Source of the DNA: Chloroflexota bacterium
GTDB lineage: Bacteria; Chloroflexota; UBA4733
Length of the DNA stretch: 15,219 bases
Assembly (NCBI GenBank): GCA_025980355.1
Contig: JAICXR010000029.1
Location: 1-15,219 of the forward strand
Direction of reading: 5' to 3'
The first letter of the stretch is position 1. Each line of letters begins with the position of its first letter. The notes under the pieces were generated by a model that saw nothing but the letters and a program-made list of their open reading frames with translations, was not told where the DNA came from and did not search any database. Both the position numbers and the translations under genes were made by a program. This document shows positions 1 to 7,046 of the stretch, one piece after another.

Positions 1-1
1 C

Positions 2-286
2 GGACGCTCCCTGTACATCCTGGACGAGCCGACCACCGGCCTACACTTCGCCGACGTCCACCGCCTCCTCGAAGTGCTCGGACGCCTCGTGGAATCCGGC
101 AACACCGTCCTGGTGATCGAACACAACCTCGACGTCATCAAGTCCGCCGACTGGGTGATCGACCTCGGCCCCGAAGCGGGTGCCACAGGCGGCGAGGTCG
201 TCGCGGAAGGCACCCCGGAGCACATCGCCGCGACGGCGGCGAGCATCACCGGACGCTATCTCCTGCCGGTACTGGAACGGGATTAG
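2..286 (+). CDS. uvrA: Excinuclease ABC subunit A, C-terminal end (partial)
   Basis: This is the last 94 codons of UvrA, the ATP-dependent DNA-damage recognition subunit of UvrABC nucleotide excision repair, acting in the cytoplasm on DNA. The reading frame is open to the left edge. It begins inside the second ATP-binding cassette with the Walker B and D-loop stretch YILDEPTTGLH. The H-loop follows (VIEHNLDVIKSADWVIDLGP), and then the usual UvrA tail (GGEVVAEGTPEHI). The protein ends with GRYL and a short tail, as full-length UvrA proteins often do, so the C terminus looks intact. The stop (TAG 284-286) overlaps by four bases the TAA stop of the convergent citrate synthase-like gene, leaving no room for a separate terminator. 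Identification is secure from these motifs; the rest of the gene lies outside the window. Confidence 0.97.
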   Translation, partial: GRSLYILDEPTTGLHFADVHRLLEVLGRLVESGNTVLVIEHNLDVIKSADWVIDLGPEAGATGGEVVAEGTPEHIAATAASITGRYLLPVLERD

Positions 287-1401
287 CTCCGCTTGTCGAT
301 AGGCACGTACTCGCGGCGCTCCACGCCCGTGTACTGCGAATTGGGCCGGAAGATGCGATTGTGCTCGAGTTGCTCGATGATGTGGGCCGACCAGCCGGCG
401 GAGCGAGCCATCACGAAGATCGGCGTGTAGAGCTCGATGGGCAGCCCGAGGAGGTAGTAGGTCGGTCCGCAGGGGAAGTCGACGTTGGGGTAGAGGTGCT
501 TCTCCCGGGCCATGACGTCTTCGACGATCTGGCTGATCTCCGCCCACTTCGTCTCGTGCCAGCGCACGCCAAGCTCGGTCATGCACTCTTTGAGGATGCG
601 GGCACGCTGGTCGCCGTTCTTGTAGACGCGGTGCCCGAAGCCCATGATGAGGTGCTTCGCCTGCAACTCGCCCATGATGTAGGATTCCGCCTTGTCCGGC
701 GTGCCGATCGCCTGCAACATGCGCATCGACTCCTCGTTGGCGCCGCCGTGCAAGGGACCTTTCAGCGTGCCGATGGCGCTGGTGATGCCGCTCCAGAGGT
801 CGGAGAGCGTGGACACGGTGACGCGGGCGGCGAAGGCGGAGGCGTTGAACTCGTGCTCGGCGTAGAGGATGAGCGAGGTGTCGAAAACGCGCAGGTCTTC
901 CTTCGGCGGCACCTTGCCCCGCAGCATATAGAAGAAGTTGGCGGCGTGGGGCAGGTCGTGCGACGGCACCACCGGGTCGCCGGAGCGTGACAGCACCCGC
1001 CAGGCGCCGGCGACGATCGTCGGCAACTTGGCCACGACGTCGCGCGCCGCCTCTTTCGGTCCGCCGTGGGAGAAGGAGCCGAGGAACGACACGCTCGTGC
1101 GGAGGACGTCCATCATGTTGGAGCCCGAGGGCAGGAGGTGGATCAGCGCCCAGAGCTGCTCCGGCACGACGCGGCGGGCGATGAGGTCGGTCTTGAATGC
1201 CGCGAGTTGCTCGCTGGTGGGCAACTCCCCTTCCAGCAGTAGATAGACGACTTCCTCGTAGGTGGATTGTTCGGCCAGTTGCTCGATCGGGTAGCCGCGG
1301 TAGCGCAGCTCGTCGTGCGTCGTGGCGATCGCCGTCTCGCCGGCCGTGATGCCGGCCAGGCCGGGCGAAAAGGACTGCTCCTCACTCGTGGTCGCACTCA
1401 A
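283..1401 (-). CDS. prpC: Citrate synthase family protein, probably 2-methylcitrate synthase
   Basis: The 372-residue product condenses an acyl-CoA with oxaloacetate. The three catalytic residues of the family are visible: His218 (GPLHGGANE), His257 (MGFGHRVY) and Asp308 (NVDF). The segment AEHEFNAS (181-188) is typical of short, type II-like citrate and methylcitrate synthases of about 370-380 residues. The start is TTG at 1399-1401: a GGAGG ribosome site lies six bases upstream, and the TTG shares bases with the TGA stop of the preceding lyase (TTGA, 1398-1401), suggesting translational coupling. Because it is the third enzyme of a PrpD-PrpB run, I read it as 2-methylcitrate synthase (propionyl-CoA as substrate). 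The sequence alone does not exclude the ordinary TCA-cycle citrate synthase or a dual-specific enzyme. Family assignment is secure; substrate is inferred from neighbours. Confidence 0.93.
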   Translation of the reverse strand: MSATTSEEQSFSPGLAGITAGETAIATTHDELRYRGYPIEQLAEQSTYEEVVYLLLEGELPTSEQLAAFKTDLIARRVVPEQLWALIHLLPSGSNMMDVLRTSVSFLGSFSHGGPKEAARDVVAKLPTIVAGAWRVLSRSGDPVVPSHDLPHAANFFYMLRGKVPPKEDLRVFDTSLILYAEHEFNASAFAARVTVSTLSDLWSGITSAIGTLKGPLHGGANEESMRMLQAIGTPDKAESYIMGELQAKHLIMGFGHRVYKNGDQRARILKECMTELGVRWHETKWAEISQIVEDVMAREKHLYPNVDFPCGPTYYLLGLPIELYTPIFVMARSAGWSAHIIEQLEHNRIFRPNSQYTGVERREYVPIDKRS

Positions 1402-2306
1402 GTCGTTCCTCCATTCGTTGCGAGCGTCGCATCCAACCGCTCATATTCAGGATAGCGCAGGAGATCATACAGTTGGGCGCGTGTCTCCATCCGCGGCAGG
1501 AGGTCTCGCTGCGTGCCGGCGGCCAACAAGGCGGCGTAGCCATCCTGGAGGGCGCGCAACGCCAGCCGGAAGCCGGTCATCGGGAAGATGACGGCGGCGT
1601 AGCCCAGCTCGGCGAAGCGGTCGGCATCGATCAGGGGCGTCTTGCCGAACTCCGTCATGTTCGCCAGCAGCGGCCCCGGCACCGCGCGGGCGAAGGCGGC
1701 GAACTCTTCTTCGGTGGCCAGGGCTTCGGGGAAGATCAGATCCGCTCCGGCCTCCAGGCAGGCGCGGGCCCGGTCGACGGCGTCGGCGAAGCCGGTCACG
1801 CCGCGGGCGTCGGTGCGCGCGCAGATGACGAAGCTCGGGTCGCTGCGCGCCCGCACCGCCGCCCGGATGCGCTGCACGAACTCCTGCCGGGTGACGAGTT
1901 GCTTTCCGTCAAGATGGCCGCATTTCTTGGGCATGCGCTGGACTTCGAGGTGGATGCCGGCCACGCCGGCGCGCTCGAACTCTTCCACCGTGCGCTCCAG
2001 CGCCAGACCCTCACCGAAGCCGGTGTCGGCGTCGGCCAGTGCCGGGATCGCCACGGCGCCGGCGATGTAGCGCAGTTGCTGGGCGACTTCCGCCATGGAG
2101 AGCAGCCCGATGTCCGGGTAGCCCGCCGTGCCGTTGATGATGCCGGCGCCGCTAATATAAACGGCTGTGGCGCCCGCCGCTTGCGCCGCCAGCGCCGAAA
2201 TGCCGTTGAAGACGCCCGGCAGGACCAATGGGTGTTCGTCGCGAAGCAATTGGCGTAGCCGGGCGGCCTTGCCGGGGAAGGCCGTCACGCGCCCGTCACC
2301 GAGCAT
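1398..2306 (-). CDS. prpB: 2-methylisocitrate lyase (PEP mutase/isocitrate lyase superfamily)
   Basis: The 302-residue product is predicted to split 2-methylisocitrate into pyruvate and succinate, the last step of the methylcitrate cycle, in a Mg-dependent TIM-barrel. Visible landmarks are the metal-binding stretch ADADTGFG (residues 91-98), the catalytic-loop motif KKCGH (127-131, nucleophile region with Cys129), CARTDA (162-167) and NMTEFGKTP (216-224). The KKCGH loop and the NMTEFG stretch point to PrpB rather than to carboxyphosphonoenolpyruvate mutase or PEP mutase. The length fits PrpB (about 290-305). The ATG at 2304-2306 has GGAGG nine bases upstream and lies inside the end of the PrpD-like gene (11-base overlap). 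The stop overlaps the TTG of the synthase gene. Oxaloacetate hydrolase-type activity within the same superfamily is the main alternative, made unlikely by the neighbours. Confidence 0.92.
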   Translation of the reverse strand: MLGDGRVTAFPGKAARLRQLLRDEHPLVLPGVFNGISALAAQAAGATAVYISGAGIINGTAGYPDIGLLSMAEVAQQLRYIAGAVAIPALADADTGFGEGLALERTVEEFERAGVAGIHLEVQRMPKKCGHLDGKQLVTRQEFVQRIRAAVRARSDPSFVICARTDARGVTGFADAVDRARACLEAGADLIFPEALATEEEFAAFARAVPGPLLANMTEFGKTPLIDADRFAELGYAAVIFPMTGFRLALRALQDGYAALLAAGTQRDLLPRMETRAQLYDLLRYPEYERLDATLATNGGTT

Positions 2307-3726
2307 TGCCAGGTTCCTCCGGTCGATCGACGGCGAGCGCGCCGAACAGGGCGGTCAGGTCGGTCGCCGTGTCCAGGTTCCAGAGCAGCCCCAGCACCTC
2401 CCGCTGCCGGCCATCAAGGGGCGAGCCGGCGGTGGCGGCCAGGAACTTCTGCTCGACCTCGGCGTCGGTCATCGGGTTGCGCGCGTGGCCGCGCGGGTAA
2501 CGCACTTCTCGCTCGACCGCCCGGCCGCTGGCCAGGGTGATGCGGAGACGGTTGGGGATGCCGTCCGGATAGCCGGCGTTCAGCAGCGGGTCGCGCCGCA
2601 GCGTCGTGCGGTTCAACAGGTGCGCGACCCGCGGGTCGCGCAGCCATTCGGCATCGAACTGCGTCGCCGTGACGTCGCCGGCCAGCAGGGCCACGGCGAC
2701 GCAATAGGGCATGCTGTGGTCGGCCGTTTCCCGGCTGCGCGGCCGGAATTTCTCGGGGTCCTTGCCGATGATGTCCACGGCCGCATCGAAGCTGGCGATC
2801 TCGATCCGCTCGATCCGCTCGACATCGATCTGCGGTCGTAGCTGCAAAGCGGCGTCGACGGCGCTCTGGGCGTGGTACTCGACCGGCCAGAACTTGATGT
2901 AGGTCCGTCGGATCATCCAGTCGTCGCCGGTGACGCCGGCGAAAGGCGGCAGGCCGAAGGGACCGGCGACTTGCTTCCAGAAGCCGAATTCGCCTTCGAA
3001 CACCTCCCAGGGACCGCTCACGCCCTCCGCCGCCAGCAGGGCGGCGAAGAGACCATTGCGGGCGGCGTTGGCGAAGGCGCAGCCCTTCCACATCGAGAGC
3101 TCGCCGGAACGGGTCTGGCGGAGGGCGACGTTGGGAACGGCGGCGAGTGCCAGCGCGTGGCGCAGCCGCTCGGCAGGGAGGCCGAGCAGCTTCCCGGACA
3201 GCAGCGCCGTCGACAGCGCGCCGTAGGTGACGTGGTCCCAGCCCCGCGCCCGCAGGCTGGCGGCATCGCAGAACCGACACTGGATCTCGTAGCCCAGGAC
3301 GATCGCCGCAAGGAGGTCGCGGCCGCTGCTCCCGGCGAGCTCCGCCGCCGCCAGCGCCGCCGCAATGTTGTCGCTCGGGTGGGCAGGCTCCAGCGAGAGG
3401 TAGGTGTCATTGAAGTCCAGGTAACGGATCAGCACCCCGTTGTGGAAGGCCGCCAGTTCCGGCGAGGAACTGGTGCGAGCACCAATGGCAGTGGCGCCCG
3501 GATCGGCACGGGTCCGCCGGCAGAGGGCACGGGCGGCAATGCCCGGCGGGCAGTCGTAGGCCGCGAAGGCGACGCCGACGCTGTCGATCAAGCGACGCTT
3601 CGCCTCGTGGATGACGTCGTCCGGCAACGCCGCCGGGACGACATCGGCGACCCAATCGGCGATGCCCTGGGCGACCTCGGGCACAAAATTCTCCCTTGTT
3701 CCGCTGACCGCGGCCATTGCTTCCAT
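2296..3726 (-). CDS. prpD: MmgE/PrpD family protein, probable 2-methylcitrate dehydratase
   Basis: This 476-residue protein belongs to the MmgE/PrpD family, iron-sulfur-independent dehydratases that convert 2-methylcitrate to 2-methyl-cis-aconitate. Family landmarks are DFNDTYLS (104-111) followed by HPSDN (116-120), the SMWKG stretch, YHAQSAVDAAL in the centre, and TADHSMPYCVAVAL in the C-terminal half. The length is normal for the family. Two starts are possible, ATG 3724-3726 or the ATG three codons later; neither has a strong Shine-Dalgarno sequence. The gene begins 11 bases after the UspA/ParB-like gene ends and overlaps the lyase gene by 11 bases, so one transcript is likely. MmgE/PrpD proteins also include enzymes acting on other tricarboxylates and cis-aconitate decarboxylases; the adjacent PrpB and citrate synthase-like genes are what make methylcitrate the best guess. 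Confidence 0.9.
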   Translation of the reverse strand: MEAMAAVSGTRENFVPEVAQGIADWVADVVPAALPDDVIHEAKRRLIDSVGVAFAAYDCPPGIAARALCRRTRADPGATAIGARTSSSPELAAFHNGVLIRYLDFNDTYLSLEPAHPSDNIAAALAAAELAGSSGRDLLAAIVLGYEIQCRFCDAASLRARGWDHVTYGALSTALLSGKLLGLPAERLRHALALAAVPNVALRQTRSGELSMWKGCAFANAARNGLFAALLAAEGVSGPWEVFEGEFGFWKQVAGPFGLPPFAGVTGDDWMIRRTYIKFWPVEYHAQSAVDAALQLRPQIDVERIERIEIASFDAAVDIIGKDPEKFRPRSRETADHSMPYCVAVALLAGDVTATQFDAEWLRDPRVAHLLNRTTLRRDPLLNAGYPDGIPNRLRITLASGRAVEREVRYPRGHARNPMTDAEVEQKFLAATAGSPLDGRQREVLGLLWNLDTATDLTALFGALAVDRPEEPGNAR

Positions 3727-3737
3727 CCTATCACGCG

Positions 3738-5048
3738 CTAGCTGGCCGCGTCGGGGATGCGCGGGCGGAGCAGCTTGCGCAGGCCCGGAATCCGGCGCCA
3801 GATCGTGCCGGAACAGTCGCGGTAATGGTCGCTGAAGCGCTGGAGGGCCTGGTCCCAGTTGAGGTGCTCGCCGCGCAGCCTGGCCTGATCGTCGCGGAAG
3901 TTGGCGAGGTGCACAAAGATGTCGGCGGTGCGTTCGCTGGGGAAGCAGCGCCCCAGGCGGGCCAGGCGCAGCGCCCGGATCGCCGGTTCGTAGACGCTGT
4001 AGTACCAGTGGCGGGCGGCGTCGCGCAGGTCGTCGTCCCGCCAGGCGGCATAGCCAGAGGGTCGGTTGGCCGGGTCCGACGCGTAGAGGCGGATCAGCTC
4101 CAACAGGCGGGGATAGTGGCCGACCCGGCTGGCGCCGATCCGGGTCAGCCCGGTCAGCCGCTCGAACTCCCGTCGTTCACCGAAGACCGTCGCCGTCTCC
4201 TCGTTGCTGACCGGCAGGAACTCCGTCACGATCGCGTCGATATCGCGCTGGTGGGTGGCCTTCGCCGCGGCCACCCGGTGGTTGCCGTCTAGCACGAAAT
4301 AGTTGTAGCCCACTTTGTAGAGGTCGACCGGCGGCATCACCTCTCCCCGTCCGAGGGCCTTCACGATGCTCTCGAAGCGTTCGTCGTCCTGGCGACGTTG
4401 GGCACGTGCCGGCGGGCGGAAATCCGCCCCCAGCTCGCGGGCCCGGCCGACGCTGCCGACGATGCGCCCAACGTCCACCGTGCGCAGCCCCAACGGCTTG
4501 GGCGCCAGGGGGCCGCCCCGCCGGGCCTCGTCCTCGAAGCTGAGGACCTGCCCCGTGGTCGGCGTCGACTCGTCGGCGCGCGCCGCCATGGGCACTGGGA
4601 CCAGCACCGCCGGGCAGGTGATCAGCCGCAACACGGCCTCGGCGACGCTGCCCAGGACCAGCCGCGCCAACGCCCCGCGACCATGAATCGCCAGCACCAA
4701 CAGGTCTGCCCGGAAGGCCTCCGCCTCGGCGGCGATGGTGCGCGCGGCCGGCCCGATGCTCACTTTCCGGCTGATGGTGACTTCCGGCGCCGCCAGGCGA
4801 GCGATGATGGTGTCGAGGTAGGCGATCGCTTCGCTCTCCTCGCCGGCCAGGGTTTGGGCGTCGACCGCGCCCGGCGCCGGGGAGGGCTCCGCCGCCGACA
4901 GCACCAGTTCCGGCAGGGCCTGGGAGCCGGCGACGACTCGCAGGAGCAGCAGTTCGGCCGAACAGGCGCGCGCCAGCGCCAGGCCGTGGGGCACTGCCGC
5001 TTCGCCGGCGCCGGAACCATCCAGCGCCACCATGATCCGCTCGTACAT
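3738..5048 (-). CDS. Universal stress protein fused to a ParB-like (DUF4032-like) domain
   Basis: The 436-residue protein has two recognisable parts. Residues 1-155 are a UspA domain: the opening strand YERIMVALDGSG, then near its end HGRG (122-125) and LGSVAEAVLR (132-141), matching the nucleotide-binding signature of ATP-binding USPs with the first glycine replaced by alanine. After a linker (156-185) comes a region with the ParB/sulfiredoxin-type core FVLDGNHRVAAAKA (251-264) and following strand IDAIVTEF. The helical C terminus (about 300-436) carries HWYYSVYEPAIRALR and FPSERTADIFVHLA, reminiscent of what I recall of DUF4032 proteins. No membrane segment or signal peptide is visible. The ATG has only a weak GGA ribosome site. 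It heads the methylcitrate gene run, 11 bases before the PrpD-like gene. Domain calls are well supported; what the fusion senses or binds is unknown. Confidence 0.82.
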   Translation of the reverse strand: MYERIMVALDGSGAGEAAVPHGLALARACSAELLLLRVVAGSQALPELVLSAAEPSPAPGAVDAQTLAGEESEAIAYLDTIIARLAAPEVTISRKVSIGPAARTIAAEAEAFRADLLVLAIHGRGALARLVLGSVAEAVLRLITCPAVLVPVPMAARADESTPTTGQVLSFEDEARRGGPLAPKPLGLRTVDVGRIVGSVGRARELGADFRPPARAQRRQDDERFESIVKALGRGEVMPPVDLYKVGYNYFVLDGNHRVAAAKATHQRDIDAIVTEFLPVSNEETATVFGERREFERLTGLTRIGASRVGHYPRLLELIRLYASDPANRPSGYAAWRDDDLRDAARHWYYSVYEPAIRALRLARLGRCFPSERTADIFVHLANFRDDQARLRGEHLNWDQALQRFSDHYRDCSGTIWRRIPGLRKLLRPRIPDAAS

Positions 5049-5063
5049 GCCGGTCCGTTACGG

Positions 5064-5085
5064 CGCCGGTCCTGCAGGACCGGCG
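5064..5085. repeat. 22-bp perfect palindrome in a divergent intergenic region
   Basis: The two 11-base arms CGCCGGTCCTG and CAGGACCGGCG are exact reverse complements with no spacer, centred on CTGCAG. It lies 16 bases upstream of the start of the UspA/ParB-like gene and 99 bases upstream of the phosphatase gene. It could be an operator for a dimeric regulator, or a hairpin in the leader of the leftward transcript. There is no T-run after it on either strand, so an intrinsic terminator is unlikely. Confidence 0.6.
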
Positions 5086-5089
5086 AGTC

Positions 5090-5098
5090 TGCTACTAT
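5090..5098 (+). promoter_or_regulatory. Candidate extended -10 promoter element for the phosphatase gene
   Basis: TGCTACTAT reads as an extended -10 (TG, one base, then TACTAT against TATAAT). No convincing -35 box lies 16-18 bases upstream, which would fall inside the 22-bp palindrome. Transcription from here would give a leader of roughly 80 bases before the ATG at 5185, containing the 10-bp palindrome CTACGCGTAG at 5143-5152. Prediction by eye only. Confidence 0.35.
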
Positions 5099-5184
5099 CT
5101 ACGTATCAGGAGTGCATGCTACCTGCCCGGAGTGGCGCAGGCCTACGCGTAGTGACGCATTTCGCGCCTTGAAACGAGCGAGGG

Positions 5185-5727
5185 ATGGCCGGCTGGGTTC
5201 CGGGCGTGGACGCCGACTTCGTCTGGGTCGTCCCCGGACTCGCCGTGGGCGGTCAACCGACCCGCCAGCAGATGTACCGGCTACGCAGCCACGGCATCGA
5301 CGCCTTGCTCTCGGTGCGGTCCGAAGACGACCCCGAAGATAGCCCCCAGGTGGCCAAACGCCACGGCTTGCGCTACCAGCGTGTCGTCGTGGCCGACGGT
5401 GTGGAGATCCCCCAGGAGGCGCTGGAGGAGATTGTCCATCTGGTCGCCGCCTGGCGGCGCGCCGGGCTCGGCGTCCTGATCCACTGCCAGGCCGGCCGGC
5501 GGCGCGGCCCGATCGCCGCCGCGGCCGTCCTGGTCGACGAGGGCTGGTCCGTCCACGACGCCATGCGTCGCGTCAGCCAGGCGCGGCGGCAGACGGCGCC
5601 GACACCGGCGCAGACCTGCTCCCTGCGGCGCTTCGCGCGCAGCCGCTTCCACCACCGCCTCGCCTATGCCTGGCAAGAGTTCCGGCACCCGAACAAGGTA
5701 CCGCTGCCACAGGCCCGGCCCCAATAA
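5185..5727 (+). CDS. Dual-specificity/tyrosine-type protein phosphatase
   Basis: The 180-residue protein carries the cysteine phosphatase P-loop HCQAGRRRG, with nucleophile Cys101 and phosphate-binding Arg107 (C-x5-R). Asp71 in VADGVEIP is the likely general acid, about 30 residues before the cysteine as in dual-specificity phosphatases. The N terminus (VVPGLAVGGQPT, then a helix and GIDALLSVRSE) matches the opening of small bacterial and archaeal DSP-like proteins. It would hydrolyse phosphotyrosine, phosphoserine/threonine or a small phosphorylated metabolite in the cytoplasm; the substrate cannot be read from sequence. The ATG follows a GAGCGAGGG stretch, a close but usable ribosome site. 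The basic C-terminal tail (about 140-180) is rich in Arg and His. Its stop is one base from that of the convergent RNase H gene. The divergent UspA/ParB-like neighbour may share regulation. Confidence 0.85.
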   Translation: MAGWVPGVDADFVWVVPGLAVGGQPTRQQMYRLRSHGIDALLSVRSEDDPEDSPQVAKRHGLRYQRVVVADGVEIPQEALEEIVHLVAAWRRAGLGVLIHCQAGRRRGPIAAAAVLVDEGWSVHDAMRRVSQARRQTAPTPAQTCSLRRFARSRFHHRLAYAWQEFRHPNKVPLPQARPQ

Positions 5728-5728
5728 G

Positions 5729-6190
5729 TCAGTCGCCTTCCGGCCCGGCCTCGTCCACCGGCTTCCCGTCCAGCGCCAGATTGGCGAGGCGATCGGCCTC
5801 GGCATTGAGGGAGCGCGGCACGTGCTCGAAGCGCACCGTGCCGATGGTGCGGATCATCGCCTCCGCCCGTGCGTGCAACCGCTGCAGCACCGGGTCCTTA
5901 ACCCGGTACCGCCCCGTCATCTGGCGAACTACCAGCTCGCTGTCCATACGCACCAGCAGCGACGGCGGGGCGTGGGAGGCGGCGAGGTCCAGCGCGATCA
6001 GGAGCGCCTGGTACTCCGCCTGGTTATTCGGCAGGCGGCCCAGCGTCTTGCCGATCCGCCGGATCGGGCGGCCTTCCGGGTCGACCAGGCAAATTCCCGC
6101 CGCCGCCGGGCCGGGATTGCCGCGCGCCGCACCGTCGACGTAGACCAGCCATTGCCCAGGAACGACGGGCGGCAGCGCGGTGGCGATCAA
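5729..6190 (-). CDS. Ribonuclease HI-type (reverse-transcriptase-like RNase H) domain protein
   Basis: The 153-residue protein is essentially a single RNase H fold. All four acidic active-site residues are present: Asp19 (YVDGAARGNPGP), Glu59 (NNQAEYQALL), Asp83 (RMDSELVV) and Asp133 (NAEADRLANLAL). It should cleave the RNA strand of RNA/DNA hybrids with Mg or Mn. The pattern (DGAARGNPGPA, N-N-Q-A-E-Y) is of the archaeal/actinobacterial type I branch, which lacks the basic protrusion. The TTG start at 6188-6190 overlaps the upstream stop as TTGA; there is no strong ribosome site of its own, so it is probably translationally coupled. It follows a DUF164 zinc-ribbon gene, a pairing known from mycobacteria, where the RNase H is fused to a phosphatase domain; no such fusion is present here. 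A second, housekeeping RNase H could exist elsewhere. Confidence 0.9.
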   Translation of the reverse strand: MIATALPPVVPGQWLVYVDGAARGNPGPAAAGICLVDPEGRPIRRIGKTLGRLPNNQAEYQALLIALDLAASHAPPSLLVRMDSELVVRQMTGRYRVKDPVLQRLHARAEAMIRTIGTVRFEHVPRSLNAEADRLANLALDGKPVDEAGPEGD

Positions 6191-6891
6191 TGCGCCACGT
6201 ACAGCAGGCGACCGCAGTTGTCGCAGGGGATGAAGCCATTGCCCGGTCGGGCTTTGGCGACGGTCGTCGGCGGCACCGCGACGCGGCAGACGCCGCAGAT
6301 ATTGCCGTGCAGCGTCGCCACGGCGCGGCCACCCTTCTGCTGACGGAGCCGCGTGTAGGTGGCGAGGGCGCCCGGCGTCAGCGGGGCGAGACGGCGCGCG
6401 CGCAGCTCCTGCTGCTGCGCCCCTTCGGCCTGCAACGACCGCAACTCCTGCTGCCAGGCCGCCACCTGCTGCGCCCGCTCCGCCGCCGCGGCGGCGATCT
6501 TGGCGTCCATCTCCTGCAATTGCTGCGTGGTGAGCTCCACGTCCTCCATCGCCGCCACCAGGGAGTCCTCGAGGTCCCGCAGCTTACCGGTGTGCTGTTC
6601 GATCTCGGATTGGGTCGCTTGATAGGAATGCATGTCGTGGATCGCGGGGCCGCTCAGGCGCTGCTCGCGCCGCTGGATCTCCAGGCGCTCGCTGGCGCTC
6701 TCGCCTTCATAGCGGCGCTGGGCTAACTGCTGCTGCTGGAGGGATGCCGCTGTCGCCGCCCGCACCGCCCGCAACTCACGGAGGGCGGTGTCGTCGGCGA
6801 TCCGGCCCTGGAGCTCGCCGACCGCCCGGCGCAAGCGATCGAGCTCGCTGTCGACCGCCTGCAAGGCCGCCAGGTCCGCCATGACCGTCAA
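6187..6891 (-). CDS. Coiled-coil zinc-ribbon protein (DUF164 / C4-type zinc ribbon family)
   Basis: The 234-residue protein starts with a long Gln/Ala/Glu/Leu-rich helical stretch (about 5-170) that reads as an antiparallel coiled coil, with the usual break around SGPAIHDMHSYQATQSE (80-96). It ends in a zinc ribbon: Cys199 and Cys202 (ICGVCRVAVPP), then Cys223 and Cys226 (FIPCDNCGRLLY). This is the architecture of DUF164 proteins such as Helicobacter HP0958 (FlgZ), mycobacterial Rv2229c and chlamydial CdsZ, thought to be nucleic-acid-binding or adaptor proteins. Start choice: TTG at 6889-6891 has GGAGG five bases upstream. The ATG three codons later would sit 14 bases away, so TTG is preferred. 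It is the first gene of a two-gene operon with the RNase H, and an extended -10 lies 25 bases upstream. Confidence 0.88.
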   Translation of the reverse strand: MTVMADLAALQAVDSELDRLRRAVGELQGRIADDTALRELRAVRAATAASLQQQQLAQRRYEGESASERLEIQRREQRLSGPAIHDMHSYQATQSEIEQHTGKLRDLEDSLVAAMEDVELTTQQLQEMDAKIAAAAAERAQQVAAWQQELRSLQAEGAQQQELRARRLAPLTPGALATYTRLRQQKGGRAVATLHGNICGVCRVAVPPTTVAKARPGNGFIPCDNCGRLLYVAH

Positions 6892-6896
6892 ATGCG

Positions 6897-6903
6897 CCTC
6901 CCC
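6897..6903 (-). promoter_or_regulatory. Ribosome binding site deciding a TTG start
   Basis: On the minus strand this reads GGGGAGG and lies five bases before the TTG of the DUF164 gene (6891). The competing ATG at 6882 would be too far away. Part of the site also pairs with an upstream CCCCT (hairpin 6900-6912), though transcription may begin inside that hairpin. Confidence 0.6.
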
Positions 6904-6915
6904 TTCGAGGGGTGG

Positions 6916-6924
6916 ATCATAACA
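6916..6924 (-). promoter_or_regulatory. Candidate extended -10 promoter for the DUF164/RNase H operon
   Basis: On the minus strand the bases read TGTTATGAT: an extended -10 (TG, one base, TATGAT) differing from TATAAT at one position. The -35 region is poor (CTGCCG at 16 bp spacing), as expected for an extended -10 promoter. The predicted transcript start is about 15-20 bases before the TTG, leaving just enough leader for the Shine-Dalgarno sequence. Confidence 0.5.
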
Positions 6925-7046
6925 CGGCGGCCCTGGACGGCAGTAGATGGCCGGCGGCGAAAGGTGTTAGCTTGGAGACGACTGGCCCAACAATTGCACT
7001 GGGAGGGCACGGATGCACACCGGCGCTGCGTGGTTGAACCTGGCTC

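Noticed and set aside
1473..2258. A 261-codon plus-strand frame
   Set aside because: It is antisense to the methylisocitrate lyase gene, whose active-site motifs are clear; the frame has shadow composition.
6900..6912. CCCCT-TCG-AGGGG hairpin as a translational switch for the DUF164 gene
   Set aside because: The predicted transcript start falls inside the hairpin, so the 5' arm may not be in the RNA.
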